DNA from: Nemophila menziesii
Taxonomy: Eukaryota > Streptophyta > Magnoliopsida > Boraginales > Hydrophyllaceae
Reading direction: 5' to 3'
Length of the DNA stretch: 64,000 nucleotides
Assembly: GCA_029959085.1 (NCBI GenBank)
Contig: JARWIR010000018.1
Span: 21,389,001 to 21,453,000 of the forward strand
Each line of letters starts with the position of its first letter. Within the stretch, counting starts at the first letter, position 1. The position numbers were made by a program, and so were the translations under genes. This document shows positions 1 through 12,697 of this stretch, piece after piece. The notes under the pieces were generated by a model. It saw only the letters and a list, made by a program, of their open reading frames with translations, was not told where the DNA came from and made no database searches.

Positions 1-323
1 TCGAGTACAAAAAAATTAAGGGTATAAAAGTCCAAAATCCCAACTAAACAAACCAAACTAGGCCTTAAATTGGATGTTTTTCTGGTTTGGCTTTAATTTA
101 TAAAGTGGCCAAAAAGTAGGCCTCTAAAAGTATTTTCCTCAAGTAAAAATGGATAGGAGTATTGGGCTAATAAGAAAGATGGGGTAAAAAGAATTGGGCT
201 AAATCTTGGGCTAATATATATTATAGAGTTGGGCGGTTATATAAAAAAAAAAGTAACGGACCGGTTCGGTCCAACGTAAAATTGCAGAATCTAAGAAAAC
301 GAACGATAAGAGGAACAGCGGTT

Positions 324-370
324 CGTTCCGTTTCGTTCGCCGCCTTGCCATCGTTCCGTTTCGTTCGCCG
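324..370. repeat. Short GC-rich tandem duplication
   Basis: The 19-mer CGTTCCGTTTCGTTCGCCG occurs at 324-342 and again at 352-370, 28 bp apart, inside a GC-rich island (about 250-430) that also holds palindromic GGACCGGTTCGGTCC-like sequence. No gene is associated with it; it may be part of a small decayed transposable element. Confidence 0.6.
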
Positions 371-964
371 GAGCTTACCGTGTCGGACCAGTCCGTTGGA
401 CCGATAGCCTGCATCCGATAGGCAGGCTGATCCACAATTGTCCATTTAAGATATTAAAAAACTATGTTACATTTTCTACCAATTTTATTTTTATTTAATA
501 TTTAAAAGTTTATTATCAATAAATTCATTTACTTAATTGGTTCAAATTGATTAAAGATACTTTAGTAAAAATATAAAGTATTAATTATTATTTTTAATTT
601 GTGTAAAAAAAAATGACAAACATTGATGTACGGAGAAAGTACCATGTTGGAACATTAAATAAATGTGTTCATGCAATGAAAAAGAAAAGAATAGTTATTT
701 CCTTTTTTTCTTTAAAATATTTCTTTTTTTTCTCTTTTTTTTTTTGATGTATGGGTGTCCGGGCCAACTTACGCGCACCACGACTATTCTTATAAGAAAT
801 ATACACGCCTCCTCATGCATATTTCCACTTAATCAGAACCATGTACCTCTTAGATGAGAGACAAGATCCTGGCCGTTGAGCTAGCCCCAATGGTTTTAAA
901 ATAGTTTTTTTGTTAAGGGAATGTGAAGAATTTTCTTTTAACTTTTTCCATATCCAAAAATTCA

Positions 965-1290
965 AAGAAATTTTTTTATTATGTATATACTCTATAAATT
1001 TTTATAGTTAGGAAATTATTAAGTGTATGGAGTATAAGTGATGGCTTGAGAAATTAAAAATATAATTTATTTTGGAAATGGGTATATATCAAGTTGGAAA
1101 AGACACTACTCCTATAAGTTTGAAGTGGTCGATAAAAATACAATTAGCACTCCAGTTGTATTAAAAACCGTTCTTAAGATAGTCTTAGGTCACGCTAAAT
1201 GTTAATTCATACATGTTGTAAATTCACTATATTATCTTGAATATTATACACATTGTTGTTAAATTTCGGTTCTAATCCATTATTTTCACC
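965..1290 (+). repeat. Left copy of a diverged direct repeat
   Basis: This stretch aligns by eye with 5345-6115 in the same orientation. Shared blocks include an ATTAAGTGTATNGAGTATAAGTG block (1019-1041 against 5394-5416), a TTATTTTGG block, a GCACYCCRGTTGTA block (about 1148 and 5976) and a final TTGTAAATTCAYWATATTATCTT block. Identity is roughly two thirds. Old LTRs or a segmental duplication are both possible; no primer-binding site or pol coding was seen between the copies. Confidence 0.45.
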
Positions 1291-1743
1291 AATTTAAGAA
1301 CGATTTTAGTTTTTGTTTTAAATAATGATTTCATCTGAATTTAACGTGAATTTGACGGGAGAAAAGGAGAAATCGATGTGATAATGATCGAAACAATTTT
1401 TATGAATATGCATTCTGGTCATGGGAATATCGACACACTTATGCACCTATAGCAAGATTTTTCATGAGTTCAAGGAGGTGGTCGATGAGCGAATATGACC
1501 ACTTGTGAAACTCAACTACGACTGACATCCTCGAAATAAGAAATGTTCTGCTAAAAACTATGTACAAATGAAATACATATATCTTGTTATATGTGATGTT
1601 GTCTAGTTTTCCTCATATTATTACGTATCGGGGTTTTTCTTTAAGGGTAGTAGGATCAAATCCTGTTTTTCTTGTGGGTGGATAATTACCATCACATAGT
1701 ATGAAAAGTGTGATTAGATTCCTTTTAATTTAAACATTGTATC

Positions 1744-1746
<3 letters not shown>

Positions 1747-1816
<70 letters not shown>
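1747..1816. repeat. (AT)n microsatellite
   Basis: About 70 bp of uninterrupted alternating A and T, roughly 35 dinucleotide units, in non-coding DNA. Confidence 0.97.
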
Positions 1817-1818
<2 letters not shown>

Positions 1819-3045
1819 ATCTTTTAATATATGGTGTGACAATTTTTAACATGTTTTGTTAAAATTATTTAAATGCTAAACGTTTTAAGTTTTACATCTT
1901 CAAGCATAATTGTTAGTTAGAGTAAATGTAAAAAAATACATATATCGAAAAGTATGTTAATGAACCTTAAACTCATGACCACTAAGAGACCTAGTTGTGA
2001 GACCTAGTGTCTAAAATCAGGAACAACTTGATAGAGGTCAAGAGATTTAGCGGTAGAGAATATTATACCACCAGCTTATAAAATTTTGCAAAACTAATAT
2101 GATTGTATATGAACTTAGAACTCCTTACACATTACCAATTAAATGGAATAACTACAAGAATGAGCATGTCTTTTAAATATGATGAATTCCGTATTAACAC
2201 ATTCAAGGTTGCCTATATATAGAGGAAGAGGTCTTATAAATCTGTTATGTTCTTAATGGGTTAACCCATATGATTCTAGCTAGAACCCTTGAATTTTATG
2301 GAAAGATATTTTACCTAACTTTAAATATTTAAGAATAAGGGGGTATCATGGTTGATTTACCCGACTTTGAAACACTCTGCAATAGATTTTATCTACTGCA
2401 TATAGATTCCTACTCTTATGTGATAAGTTGTATATGTGAATCTAGAAATGCTAAAAATATAGTTGTGAATATGTTTACTTTAATTGATAATACTTCTTTT
2501 TTGTGTTATTACTAGCTAGTAATAACTCACCTTCTAGGTATGTTAATAATATTATACCTTCTAATCTCATCTAGATCTTGATAATGAACCCATAAAGAGT
2601 TACATGCGAGTTTGAGACCAAACATTATCACTTTCCTCATCATTGAGGACTTTCCCATAGAGATTCTAAGAGATGATCACGTATTGAAGAAAATACCTAA
2701 TATGTTTGATGAGACTATTAGTAGATGCTAGCTTTGGAAAAAAGTCATTAATAGTAAAATATAATCTACTATCAAGCCTAAAGTTTGACGTATTTGTTTG
2801 TGGGTAGTAAACTAATTAATAACAAAGATTTAAAATGGAGATTTGATGGTTCAATAGGAAAAATTCAAGGCTAGGTAATTTTAGGTTTGATACAAAACAA
2901 AATTTTACTCAATAGTGGTCCTGGAGACGTTGAGGGGCATAGGGTTAAAACCAATTGATGAAGGACATATGGTGAACACTATCATATGTTGCACTATTTT
3001 CTCATCCCTATGCATTCATAGTGAAAAAGAATTTACAACTCCTAG

Positions 3046-4728
3046 GGTCCGATTGATACGCGGTAATGAAATTATTAATGGAATATCTTTTCTTATTAAA
3101 TTTTATTTCTATACTTGGTAGGTATTAAAATAAGCAGGATTATCATTACCATAGGATTTTTAATCCTATAAACACGGTAATATCCATTCAATCCAACCCC
3201 CATGGTATTAACCATTCCAATTAGATTAGGAATGCAATTTTATTTTAAAAAATACCAATATATCCTTAAAACACATCTTTTCACAGCATACCGTTCTTCA
3301 GATATTCATTACATTGCCTTTCACATTAACTTACGTCTTCGTCTTCTAATAAATAGGTACAATTCTTGGCTATAATACATGGATTATTTTCATATTTTAA
3401 TACCTAATATATGTGTAAAGGGACGTGATATGCATAAAGGAATTATTTTGTTGTAACTTATAAAATGTTTACGGAGTTAATACATATTATGTTTTTTAAA
3501 ATTTCAATATAATAACATATACATGTAGCAATGTTATCTGGTATTTTTTTTCACCATTAATGGGATGAGAAACATGAGTTGGTTATATCAATCTGACATG
3601 GTATAATTTGAGATTTGTAAATAGAAATTTTCATTGTTAAACAAGTTCAATTCTGAAGAAAGTTATCAATCGGCAACATCCACCTACCATCTGCCATTCC
3701 GCAAAAAGTTGTTACCGGGAGAAGTTGTATTTTCTACTACCTTTTGAATTTATATTTTGTCACTGTATTAGCAATTAAATAGAAAAAGAAATTCAAAAAA
3801 AAATCAAATGTTACGTCTTTAGTGTGCATATGTTACTTATTGTAAATGTAGTCTTTGTTGGCATTATGTCGTAAATGGGCAACAAAATTATTTTTAGACG
3901 TGTTTTCAGTTGGGAGTAGTATAATCTTTGCTGCACTGGGGAAGCTTTAATATTGTTCTTACGATCATCCTTCTTATCATTGTTCGGAGTCCTACATCTA
4001 TTTGTCACTTTCAATTAATATTCTAATTGTTCAATTTTTCATTAGAAATATTCGTGCTTGTAATTTTTATAGTTCTTAATAATTGATGTTTTCATAAACA
4101 ATATATGTATAACTATTTAAAATTTGATGACTGAAATGTAATTGTTGCAGGTATCAACTAACAGGTCTTGAACTTCTAGCTCAACATCTAATGAAGGACA
4201 ATTGCTTATGTGAAAAAATTATTACAATGCCAACTTAAATAGATCCATTTAAAATTATATTTTGATCTATCTCAAGACAGAGAACATGGTTTTGCATTTT
4301 CATGATCTTGTTTGTAAATCATAACCTATGGTTCCACTTATTAGTGTTGAAGATGGACAATTGTTAGATACTGGCCCGTCCGTAGAGAATTGAGAGAATG
4401 TAAAATTTTCGATATTTATACATAATGTAGTCCTATTTTTGAAGCAATCATGATGAATATTTATAATTAGTATTAATATAATTAATTTTTTTGATAAGAT
4501 AATAATAAGGATAATTTTGTAATCTTGTAGAAGTTATTCCCTATCCCTATTTGCTATACTATTTTACCAATCATGGGACTAGAATCAATAAGTTTATTCC
4601 TACCTCTATTCTTATGACATACCAAGTATGGTATAATAATTATCAAATTAATTAAAATCTCGAGGTAATTATATTCCTTTTTACATTCCATTCCTCATTA
4701 AATTCATTACCGCGTACCAATCGCACAT
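3046..4728. mobile_element. Candidate non-autonomous TIR DNA transposon
   Basis: The left end (3046-3090) and the reverse complement of the right end (4690-4728) share an inverted repeat with the core CGATTGRTACGCGGTAATGA, continuing into an AT-rich AATGGAAT-like region. TAG lies immediately outside both ends and could be a 3-bp target duplication. Such termini resemble PIF/Harbinger-type elements, but no transposase is visible in the roughly 1.7 kb between them, so I infer a non-autonomous or internally decayed copy. The internal open frames look random. Superfamily assignment is uncertain. Confidence 0.5.
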
Positions 4729-4730
4729 TT

Positions 4731-7130
4731 AGTGAATTACTTGATGAATCGATTGACATTGACTCTTTACCCTCAATAAATTAATAGCCTCGTGAGGAAA
4801 TTCCTATGAGAAATGACTTAATGAATTCTCCTACGCACTATAAAAATGGGCCTTATGTACCTTAATAATTTCAAGGCCCCATATGGGTTGTCTTCACAAT
4901 TGTAGACATTCTAGATGATCACATATCTTAGTGTGAAGGTGGTGGTCTCCTTCTATAAGATACAAAAGTATTGACTCTTTAGAGCACTCTTAAAAACCAA
5001 AGTGTTTACCTTGCGGAATCTAAGTGAAATTACTGGGCAGAGTATGTGTTGTGGGGGTCTCAACTAAAGAACGTCAATTTCAAGAGTATGTTCACTTGAT
5101 GAGATTTGGTTGTTACCTCACTTCACTACTTGACCATTCAAATCGAAAGATACTGGCACTTATGTATAATTCACCCATCGGTAGCTCGCCCAAAAGGTTT
5201 ATTTATTCCTCTCGCATTTCTTTCCCAATGCATGTGTGGAGAATTGTTGCAGAAGTTCATGCAATGGGAAAGAAATAGTAGTCTTTTTGTTAAGAGGGTG
5301 TAAAGAGTCCTTTTGTTATCTTACCAACATCGGAAAATTAAGGACACTTTTATTACTTATATACTCGTATACATGCTTATAGTTTAATAGATATTAAGTG
5401 TATAGAGTATAAGTGTACACCCAAGCGTGTACCACCACCCCCGCCACCCGCCTGGCCCAGCAACGACACAGGCGGTTCGCCGAGACGAGATGAGATATGG
5501 CATGGTCGTGAGGATTATTTGGGAATTAAAAGTAAACTTATTTTGGGAGCGGGTATTTATCGAGCTCAAAATTAGACTACTCCAACAAGTTTTAAGAGTT
5601 GTCGGTCATCTTTAATGCTTCCATCCCCAATTGTAAAAAACTCTCGCATTTATGTCTTATATGGCACATATTCTTTAGCAGTTGCAAGCCTTGTACACAT
5701 ATTTTCTCCCTTTGCTAAGAAAACTGTCCAGTTTCATGTCTGGTTATTGAAATGGCAAAACAATTTTGTGGCTTTATGATGGACATTTTCAAGGCATCCT
5801 AGCACTATATATATGAGGTTGAAGTCATTTGTAAACTACTGTTAAAAACAACAACTCCTATGAGATACGACATTAGAAATGAGAGTTTAGAGATTTCAAT
5901 ATGTTTTTGTGAGTGCACACATCTGTCTGATACAATAGTCATCCTTGTAGAGCGACCAATGAAGACACAATATAGCACCCCGGTTGTACCGAAAATATTT
6001 CTTAAGGCAATGATCGCTATACATTATTATTTGAATTTTGGTTTGTTGTGTAATTATATTATGTTATTTCATACTTGTTGTAAGTTGTAAATTCATAATA
6101 TTATCTTCCGGTTTTTGTCCATTGTCTCCAACAGTGGGATCTTGTATTGTTTCATTAAGGTTAATATTAATTTATATATATTCATACATTTCAGCTACAA
6201 ATTGGGTGGGTAATGGCTCATACTTGTAGCCCTCAGTTTGTGATGGGACATTTAGCAACATGTACGGCCTCAGGAACGATCTGTTTACTTTGAACATTAG
6301 TTCTTGCAGAAACGAAGCATCGAACTTACTTGATGCCTATCTCTCTCAAAATTTGTAAAGGTGAATCTTTTACAAGTGCTCATCTACTCTTATAGTTGTT
6401 ATACAAACTATAACAATAGTAAGGGTTGTATTGCTCCAACTGTTGGATGGTTAAGTGTTATTAATTTTAAGTGTTTGAAATCTAATTTCAATATTGAAAG
6501 TTATTAGCTTCAGAGGCTAAATATGTGGAAAAACATCCTTTGTTCTTAGGATATCATGACAGGTTATGTAGAAAGCTTGTGCATAGCATTTTGGATAAAG
6601 TAGTTGTCTTTTGTATTTGGGTGCAAATTAGCTTTGTTTTGCAAGTTCATCAAGTTATGTTTAATTTACTTTGCCAGATGGTACAAATCGTCTTCAAATG
6701 GTGTCAAATACTGAAAAACAAGATTACTAATTCAATTGGTTTTAGTGGAATAGATTAATCGTCATAGAGACGCAATTTAGACCCCGATTTAATACAGTAC
6801 GTGTTACATCTCGACGGAGAAAGCGATTTAGTCGATGAGATGGTGGAATGAAACTTCAACGTGACAAATCACTAGATTGAGATAGGGAGGAAAAGGCATT
6901 TGAAACCTCTCCCCCGACTCTTAGAGAAGATGAAACCATTACAAAAGTTTAAAGGTCTTGCAACTCTTTGGTTTTTACTGGATGATCAGAAAGAGTTTTT
7001 GAAATCTTCTGGTAACTGTGTGGTAGAGCGTTCGATTGTTTGGAGTTTGTTTGTGTTTCTCTCTGTATTTATTGTTCTTGTACTCTTTGGTTCTTTCTGA
7101 AATTGGTTAGGTAATCGGTATAGTTAGTAA
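4731..7130. other. Gene-free region
   Basis: No gene is supported. The stretch contains the right member of the diverged direct repeat and a local GC-rich patch (about 5420-5500, rich in CCACCCGCC-like sequence). Several open frames of 60-84 codons overlap in opposing frames and show no domain or splice context. Confidence 0.55.
5345..6115 (+). repeat. Right copy of a diverged direct repeat
   Basis: Homologous by eye to 965-1290 in the same orientation, but longer: about 330 bp (roughly 5610-5945) have no counterpart in the left copy, so an insertion here or a deletion there is implied. The order of shared blocks is conserved. Confidence 0.45.
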
Positions 7131-8428
7131 TTTTTTTTTGCATACATCGGAGGTTTACAAGCCGGTTAAAACGATATTGCATGATTAAAACACGATCCTA
7201 ATAAGGATCCAAAACTACCCTATCTGTCGCACATTCACTCCTATCTCTTGTAATGATATTCCATAGATATTTTGGAGGGTCTTGTAACTCCACGGGCCCG
7301 GACCGCGCATTGGCTCCTCCCTTAGCTAGCTTATCTGCACATAAGTTAGTTTTACTGCATCAATCATTATATACATTAAATAAAATAAAATTAAGTAACA
7401 AATAAAATATCCGCAAACAATCCTATTGGCCGCGTGTGGTCATGATCACATTGCCATCATTTAGCTACAGCTACTGTTCGCCTTCACGTTACTGCACCAT
7501 ATCACCATCATATTGTTGCATCACTTTGAGCGAGTCAACTATTTGACTATCCAAGTACAATAATTCACTCCCTTTGTCGAATGTAGCCCCTTCCCATAAA
7601 GGATCAGGTGGCATAGCGTTTAGGGAGCTCACTTCGATTTCCTGATTGGCTACTAGGGGACGAAATATGACCTGTAGCTTTAAAAGTTACTGGTTCCATT
7701 AATTTTTCGGTCCCTGTGGGTTTTATAATAATAATAGATGCGCCCTAGCAGCAGTAATACCCTGGTCCACTTCCACATCCATTAAATCAATATCACTACC
7801 TAGCACCTCGATCACGACACTAATATTTATTTGGTCCCCACTAAGTTCACGGGTATCCAGTTTGCTTCCCCTCATCCCTACTATTATTACCTTTTTTGCT
7901 CACAATATGTTTTTTCTTTGTTGCTTCGTCTGCCATAAACTCATGAATTTCTACCACATTCTATAGTTTCTTGCGTTGCTCAAAATTTGGTGAAGCCACT
8001 ATATGATCACCCCTAGTATCAATTATGTTATTGCTTTTCACGCTATCCTTCACCATAATTTTACCCTTGTTATTTTCAGTTTTCGTTACCGAACTCTGAC
8101 CCTTACTTTGAACCCCGTATGCACACCACCCCTTGTTAATGATGTCCTCGTCATCCAGTCGCAAGGCTTCAAAGCGTGAGCCCAAACCTTTATGCACATT
8201 TGTTTTCGGAGCACAAACCGCATTACCTTTTTCATTTCCTCTATTTCCTTTACGTGCAGTCATCCATTCTCCATACTTCTCTCTATTTTGCTGGATTTCT
8301 AGACTATTCACGATAGGTGCTACTTTATCTCGAGATCTATGCTCATTTCCATCTAAATGTCTTACCCCACTTCGAGAAAAAAATTTCTTCTTATGTCTAA
8401 ATTTTCTTCATTCGAAATATATAAGGTG
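7131..8428 (-). mobile_element. Decayed, internally deleted LINE
   Basis: Read on the minus strand, this is an old plant LINE. The piece nearest 8428 encodes the C-terminal part of an ORF1 protein; the piece near 7200-7400 reads like the end of a LINE RNase H domain, with ADKLAKGGA at about 7320. The endonuclease and reverse transcriptase region that should lie between them is missing. A T9 run at 7131-7139 fits a reverse-oriented poly(A) tail. The 5' side stops at 8428, exactly where the target duplication of a younger LINE begins, so the younger insertion hit at or next to this copy. No clean target duplication was found for the old element. Confidence 0.6.
7443..8330 (-). pseudogene. LINE ORF1 C-terminal remnant
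   Basis: The minus-strand frame 8311-7961 contains EKYGEWMTARKGNRG followed by SRFEALRLDDEDI, resembling the segment after the zinc knuckle in plant LINE ORF1 proteins (a YG-W-hydrophobic-basic motif, then SRF). A second frame ends in YDGDMVQ and a stop at about 7489. ORF1 proteins bind RNA and accompany the LINE transcript. The DUF4283 domain and zinc knuckle are absent, and a frame change separates the two pieces, so this is not functional. Confidence 0.55.
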
Positions 8429-8442
8429 TAACCCCTCAACTT
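8429..8442. repeat. Target-site duplication, left, of full-length LINE
   Basis: TAACCCCTCAACTT here is repeated exactly at 14732-14745. The T run that continues from 8441 to 8449 is the LINE poly(A) tail read on the plus strand, so the last two T bases could belong to either. Confidence 0.85.
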
Positions 8443-8492
8443 TTTTTTTGGTCCAAAATATTACTTCAACTATTAAAAAGGATTACAAAATG

Positions 8493-11400
8493 TTAACCAA
8501 TTCCCGAAGGAATTGATTCGTTATGAATAATGCTAGCTAACCTACTTGAGTACGCAACTAATTGCGAGCCATTCATATTGCTAACTAGCTTATGTTTGGC
8601 TACCTCATCGGCTAAGCTATTCCTATCTCGACTAACCCATCGAAAAGTAGGTTTACAGTTTTCAGAAATAAAGTAAATGCTTTTAATAATATTACAAATT
8701 TTTGGAATGCAAATAAAAATGTTTTTCTCCAATGGAAGCATAACTTCTTGACAATCACTCTCTATAATAACTTGTGCATCCTTAATGTCTCTCGCAATAA
8801 CACAAGCTTTGAGGATTCCAAGAGCTTCAGCTTCAAGTGGAGAATCAGCATTCACATCCCAAGCATCGCAATATAGCACCTTTCCTTTATGGACCCTGTT
8901 AACAAAAGATATAGCAGCTTTTTTATTAATAAAAGAGGCATCACAATTGATTTTGATATGGTTTATAGGTGGTGGTATCCATTTTTTCTTACTTTGTTGC
9001 CCTTTGTTGTTATTATCAATTTCATTTTCTAACACAACAGTTAAATTTGATACAGTACTTGAGATAATATTTTGGGACATATTATCCTTCAGTAAATTAT
9101 TAACATCCTTAGGATAATTCGCATTTTGATACTCATTCCATTCTACTCTTGCCTTTTCTATGATCTGTAATGGCTCGAGTTTTAGGAATTTATATTTGTA
9201 ATCATTTCGAGTACACCATAGAAGAGTACATATCTGTTAAAAAATAAAGCTTTTATCCATCTTTTTTGCTCTCAGTTTATCAACAATCCTTGCCATCCAA
9301 GTATCTAGTCTAGTAGATTCATGGTTGCAAGTATGAATGTTGAAAGGGGAGGCAAACCACATAACCCTTGTCCATTCACAGTTTAAAAGTAGGTGTTCAG
9401 GAGTTTCAATATCCTTATTACAAATGTCACATACTGGTGATTTAATAACCCTATTTTTGTATATATTATCATTTGTTGGGAGGAGGTTTTTTAGTGCCCT
9501 CCAAATAATGTTCTTAACCTTAGGTGCTACTCTTAAATTCCAAACTATTTTCCATATTTTTGTATCTATTTCATGAGAAGAGGAGGACTTGGGATTACTA
9601 ATACCCGAGGTCTCCATTTCACTATCATTTTTCAAGATTTGGTAGCATTTTTTAACAGTATATATACCTTTTGGGTCCTTACTCCAGATTGGTGTATCAA
9701 TTCCACCTGAGTAAGGTATGAAAGTGTTTAAGATGATATTTGCTACATGTGGTTCAAATTCCTCTTTTACTAGGTTAATATTCCATTTTCTTTCATTACT
9801 AACAAAAAGTTCATTAACCTTCTTAACTTTACCTTTTTTCGGTTTTATAATATCAACCTGGTCATGTATCCAAATATCATTATATAAATCAATGTTTTGG
9901 CCATTACCAATTTTCCACCTAATTTCTTTTTTAATCATTTCTTTACCTTTGACTAGACTTCTCCAACCCCAAGAGGGTGAGTGTCCTAGTTGTGCCTCCA
10001 AAAAGGTACAGTGAGGGAAATATTTGCCCTTTAGTACCTTGAAAAGTAAAGATTCTTGTTTATTAAGAAGATTCCATGCTTGTTTACCCAACAAGGCCAT
10101 ATTCATAATGTGTAGGTCTCTAAAGCCAAGACCCTTGAGAGTTTACTTTTGGTTAATGAATTCCATTTACACCAGTGGATTTTTTTTCTTACCATTACTC
10201 CCCCACCAAAAATTAGAAATTTGTGAGTTAATAATATCACAAGTTCTTTGTGGTATTATGTATGAGGACATATAGTAATTTGGTAGGCTTTGTATTACAG
10301 ATTTGAGAAGTATTTCTTTACCAGTTGTTGAAAGGTAAAGATTTTTCCAATTCTCAATTCTTTGAAGGGTTTTATCTACTAAGTTATTTAGGTCTTTTAC
10401 TTTTGACCTACCCCATTCAGTGGGGAGTCCCAAGTAATTGCCTAAATTGTTAGCAATGGGCATGTTTAATCTTTGAGCCATAAAGTTTTGTAAATAATGA
10501 GTTGTGTTGGGACTGAATTTGATGCTACATTTATCAAGATTTAGTTTCATACCAGAGGCATAATTATATTTATTAATAACATCTTTAAAACTTTCAATTT
10601 ATTGGTTATTTGCTTGCATAAAAAAGATACTATCGTCGGCAAAGAGCAAATGTGAAACCGCTGGGGCCATTTTCGCAATCTTAATGCCTTCCATAAGATT
10701 TTTATCTTTTTTATCTTGTATAATAGTAGATAGTAATTGTGTTGTGATACAAAAAAGTAGGGGTGAGAGTGGGTCCCCTTGGCGTAGGCCACGCTGGGGT
10801 TTATCAATTTCTAAAGGGCTGCCATTTATTAACACATCATATGAGACTGAGGTGACACATCGCATTATTTTATTAACCCAATTTTCACAAAAACCCATTT
10901 TGATCATAATATCTTGTAGGCAATCCCACTTAACATTCTCATATGCCTTTTGTATATCAGTTTTTATTGTCATAAATTATTTTTTTGTGTTCTTTCTCTC
11001 CTTAATAAAGTTAATAATTTCATGAGCCACCATTGTATTCTCTTGAATGTGCCTTCCTGGTATAAATGCAGATTAACTTTCATCAATCAACACATTTATC
11101 ACCGGTTGCAACCTATTCACGAGAATTTTTGCAATTATTTTATAAATGAAATTGGAGCAACTAATAGGGCGATAATGTTTTATACTCGTGGGTTTTGCAA
11201 TTTTTGGTATAAGGGAGATAAAGGTTTTATTAATATCCTCAATAGAATCTCCATTGTACCAAAAATTATTTATAACTTTTATAACATCTAGCTTTATAAT
11301 GTTCCAGTATTTCTTATAAAAAATACCAGGATAACCATCAGGCCCAGGGGCTTTATTACCCCTAGCTCTTGTACGGCTTTTTCAATTTCACTGATTTCTA

Positions 11401-12697
11401 ACTTTTTGTTCATATTCTCATTCATTGATTTAGTAACCGAAGGTTAAATAGTGGAGATGATAGGTTCATAATCCCTTGGGCCTATTGTTTTGAAGATGTT
11501 ATCAAAATATGTTTTTATTTCAATATTGATTTCATTATAGGTCTCTACCCATTCACCATCTTCTTTGATAATTCTAGTGATTTTATTAACCTTTATTCTT
11601 TCTTTTGTAGAAGCATGGAAAAAGGTAGAGTTTTTGTCTCCTCGCTTTAGCCACAAATTCCTAGAGCGAGATGCCCAAAAATCCTCTTCCTTTTTCCATT
11701 AATATTCTTTTTTTTAATAATGTCATTATAAATAACCCAATCTTTGGTATTAGGGTCATTGAATATAGTTTCAAGCTCACAAATAAGCTTCTCTATCATT
11801 TTTTTATTGTTATTAAACTTGAGTTTACTCCATTTAGTGAGTAAGAATTTACATCCCTCAAGTTTAAAGGTCAAAGCATTTCTATGTTGGTTTAATTTAC
11901 CTTTTTTTAAAATCCATACTTTTTTAATAATTTCAAGGCACTCAGCCTCTTCAGTCCAACTATTTTCAAAGTGGAATCTCCTATCTTTTTTAACATGATC
12001 ATCATTCATAAAGAGAATTTGAGGTGAATGATCTGAGCCTAAGGCAGGTAGAAGAGCTACCCAGGCTGTAGGAAAAATATCATCCCAATTTTATTACAGA
12101 AGGCTCTATTTATTAGTGTTTTTAACCATTTCATCGTTAGCTCTTTTATTGGACCAAGAATATTTACAACCCTTAGTAATAATTTCCTCAAGATTGTGAT
12201 GTTTTATAAAACCATTAAACATGTTCATAAGTTTGTTGTTAGCTTTATTACCTCCTTTTTTTATCAAAACTGTATCTAATATTGTTAAAATCACCTATAA
12301 GCATCCAAGGTTCATTGTTTATAGGTTTATAGTTACTATAAGTTCTAAGGCAGTCCTCCTTATTTTTTTCTACAAAGGCACCATAAACATAGATAGAGTA
12401 GAATTCAATACCATTTTCCTTAATTTTACAGTGAAAGTGGTTAATAAACTTATTCATAATTTCTAAATAGATGTTGTCTTTAGTAAATATAGCAAGCCCC
12501 CCACTGATTCTTATAGGCTCAACAGTATCAATAAGGGACATGTTAATAATTTTTTCCAATTTCTTAACAGTAGGGAATGTATTTTTAGTTTCCGAGAGAA
12601 ATAGTACCTGGGGCTGGTATTTAGCTACAAATCCAGCTAGGGCCTGGACTGTCAAGGTGTTGCTAATACCTTGACAGTTCCAGGAGGCTTGTATCAT
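8493..12697 (-). pseudogene. LINE ORF2 (endonuclease / RT / RNase H), disrupted
   Basis: ORF2 performs target-primed reverse transcription. Starting at ATG 12697 the frame opens with ASWNCQGISNT and continues through LSETKN and IGDFNN, typical of the endonuclease. It then shifts frame around 12290, and later pieces carry SWSNKRANDE (about 12150), the reverse transcriptase with RQGDPLSPLLF and the catalytic FADDS (about 10640), a zf-RVT region with CDICNKDIETPEHLLLNCEW (about 9400) and an RNase H domain (INCDASF, EAEALGIL, IIESDCQ, WVSRDRNSLADEVAKH) ending at 8493. A single TAA at 9237-9239 separates the last two domains in an otherwise continuous frame. Only about 45 bp of 3' UTR follow before the poly(A). 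The multiple lesions make it non-functional. Confidence 0.9.

Larger units (their letters stand above)
1..2900. other. Gene-free AT-rich region
   Basis: I see no supported coding gene here; open frames are short and lack recognisable motifs. The stretch contains a small GC-rich patch (about 250-430), an (AT)n microsatellite and the left member of a diverged direct-repeat pair, each listed separately. Confidence 0.6.

Noticed and set aside
2915..3121. A 68-codon plus-strand frame near the TIR element
   Set aside because: It runs into the terminal inverted repeat, shows no motif and has no splice or homology context.
8133..8516. A 127-codon plus-strand frame spanning the LINE boundary
   Set aside because: It crosses from the old LINE through the target duplication into the younger LINE, so it cannot be an ancestral gene.
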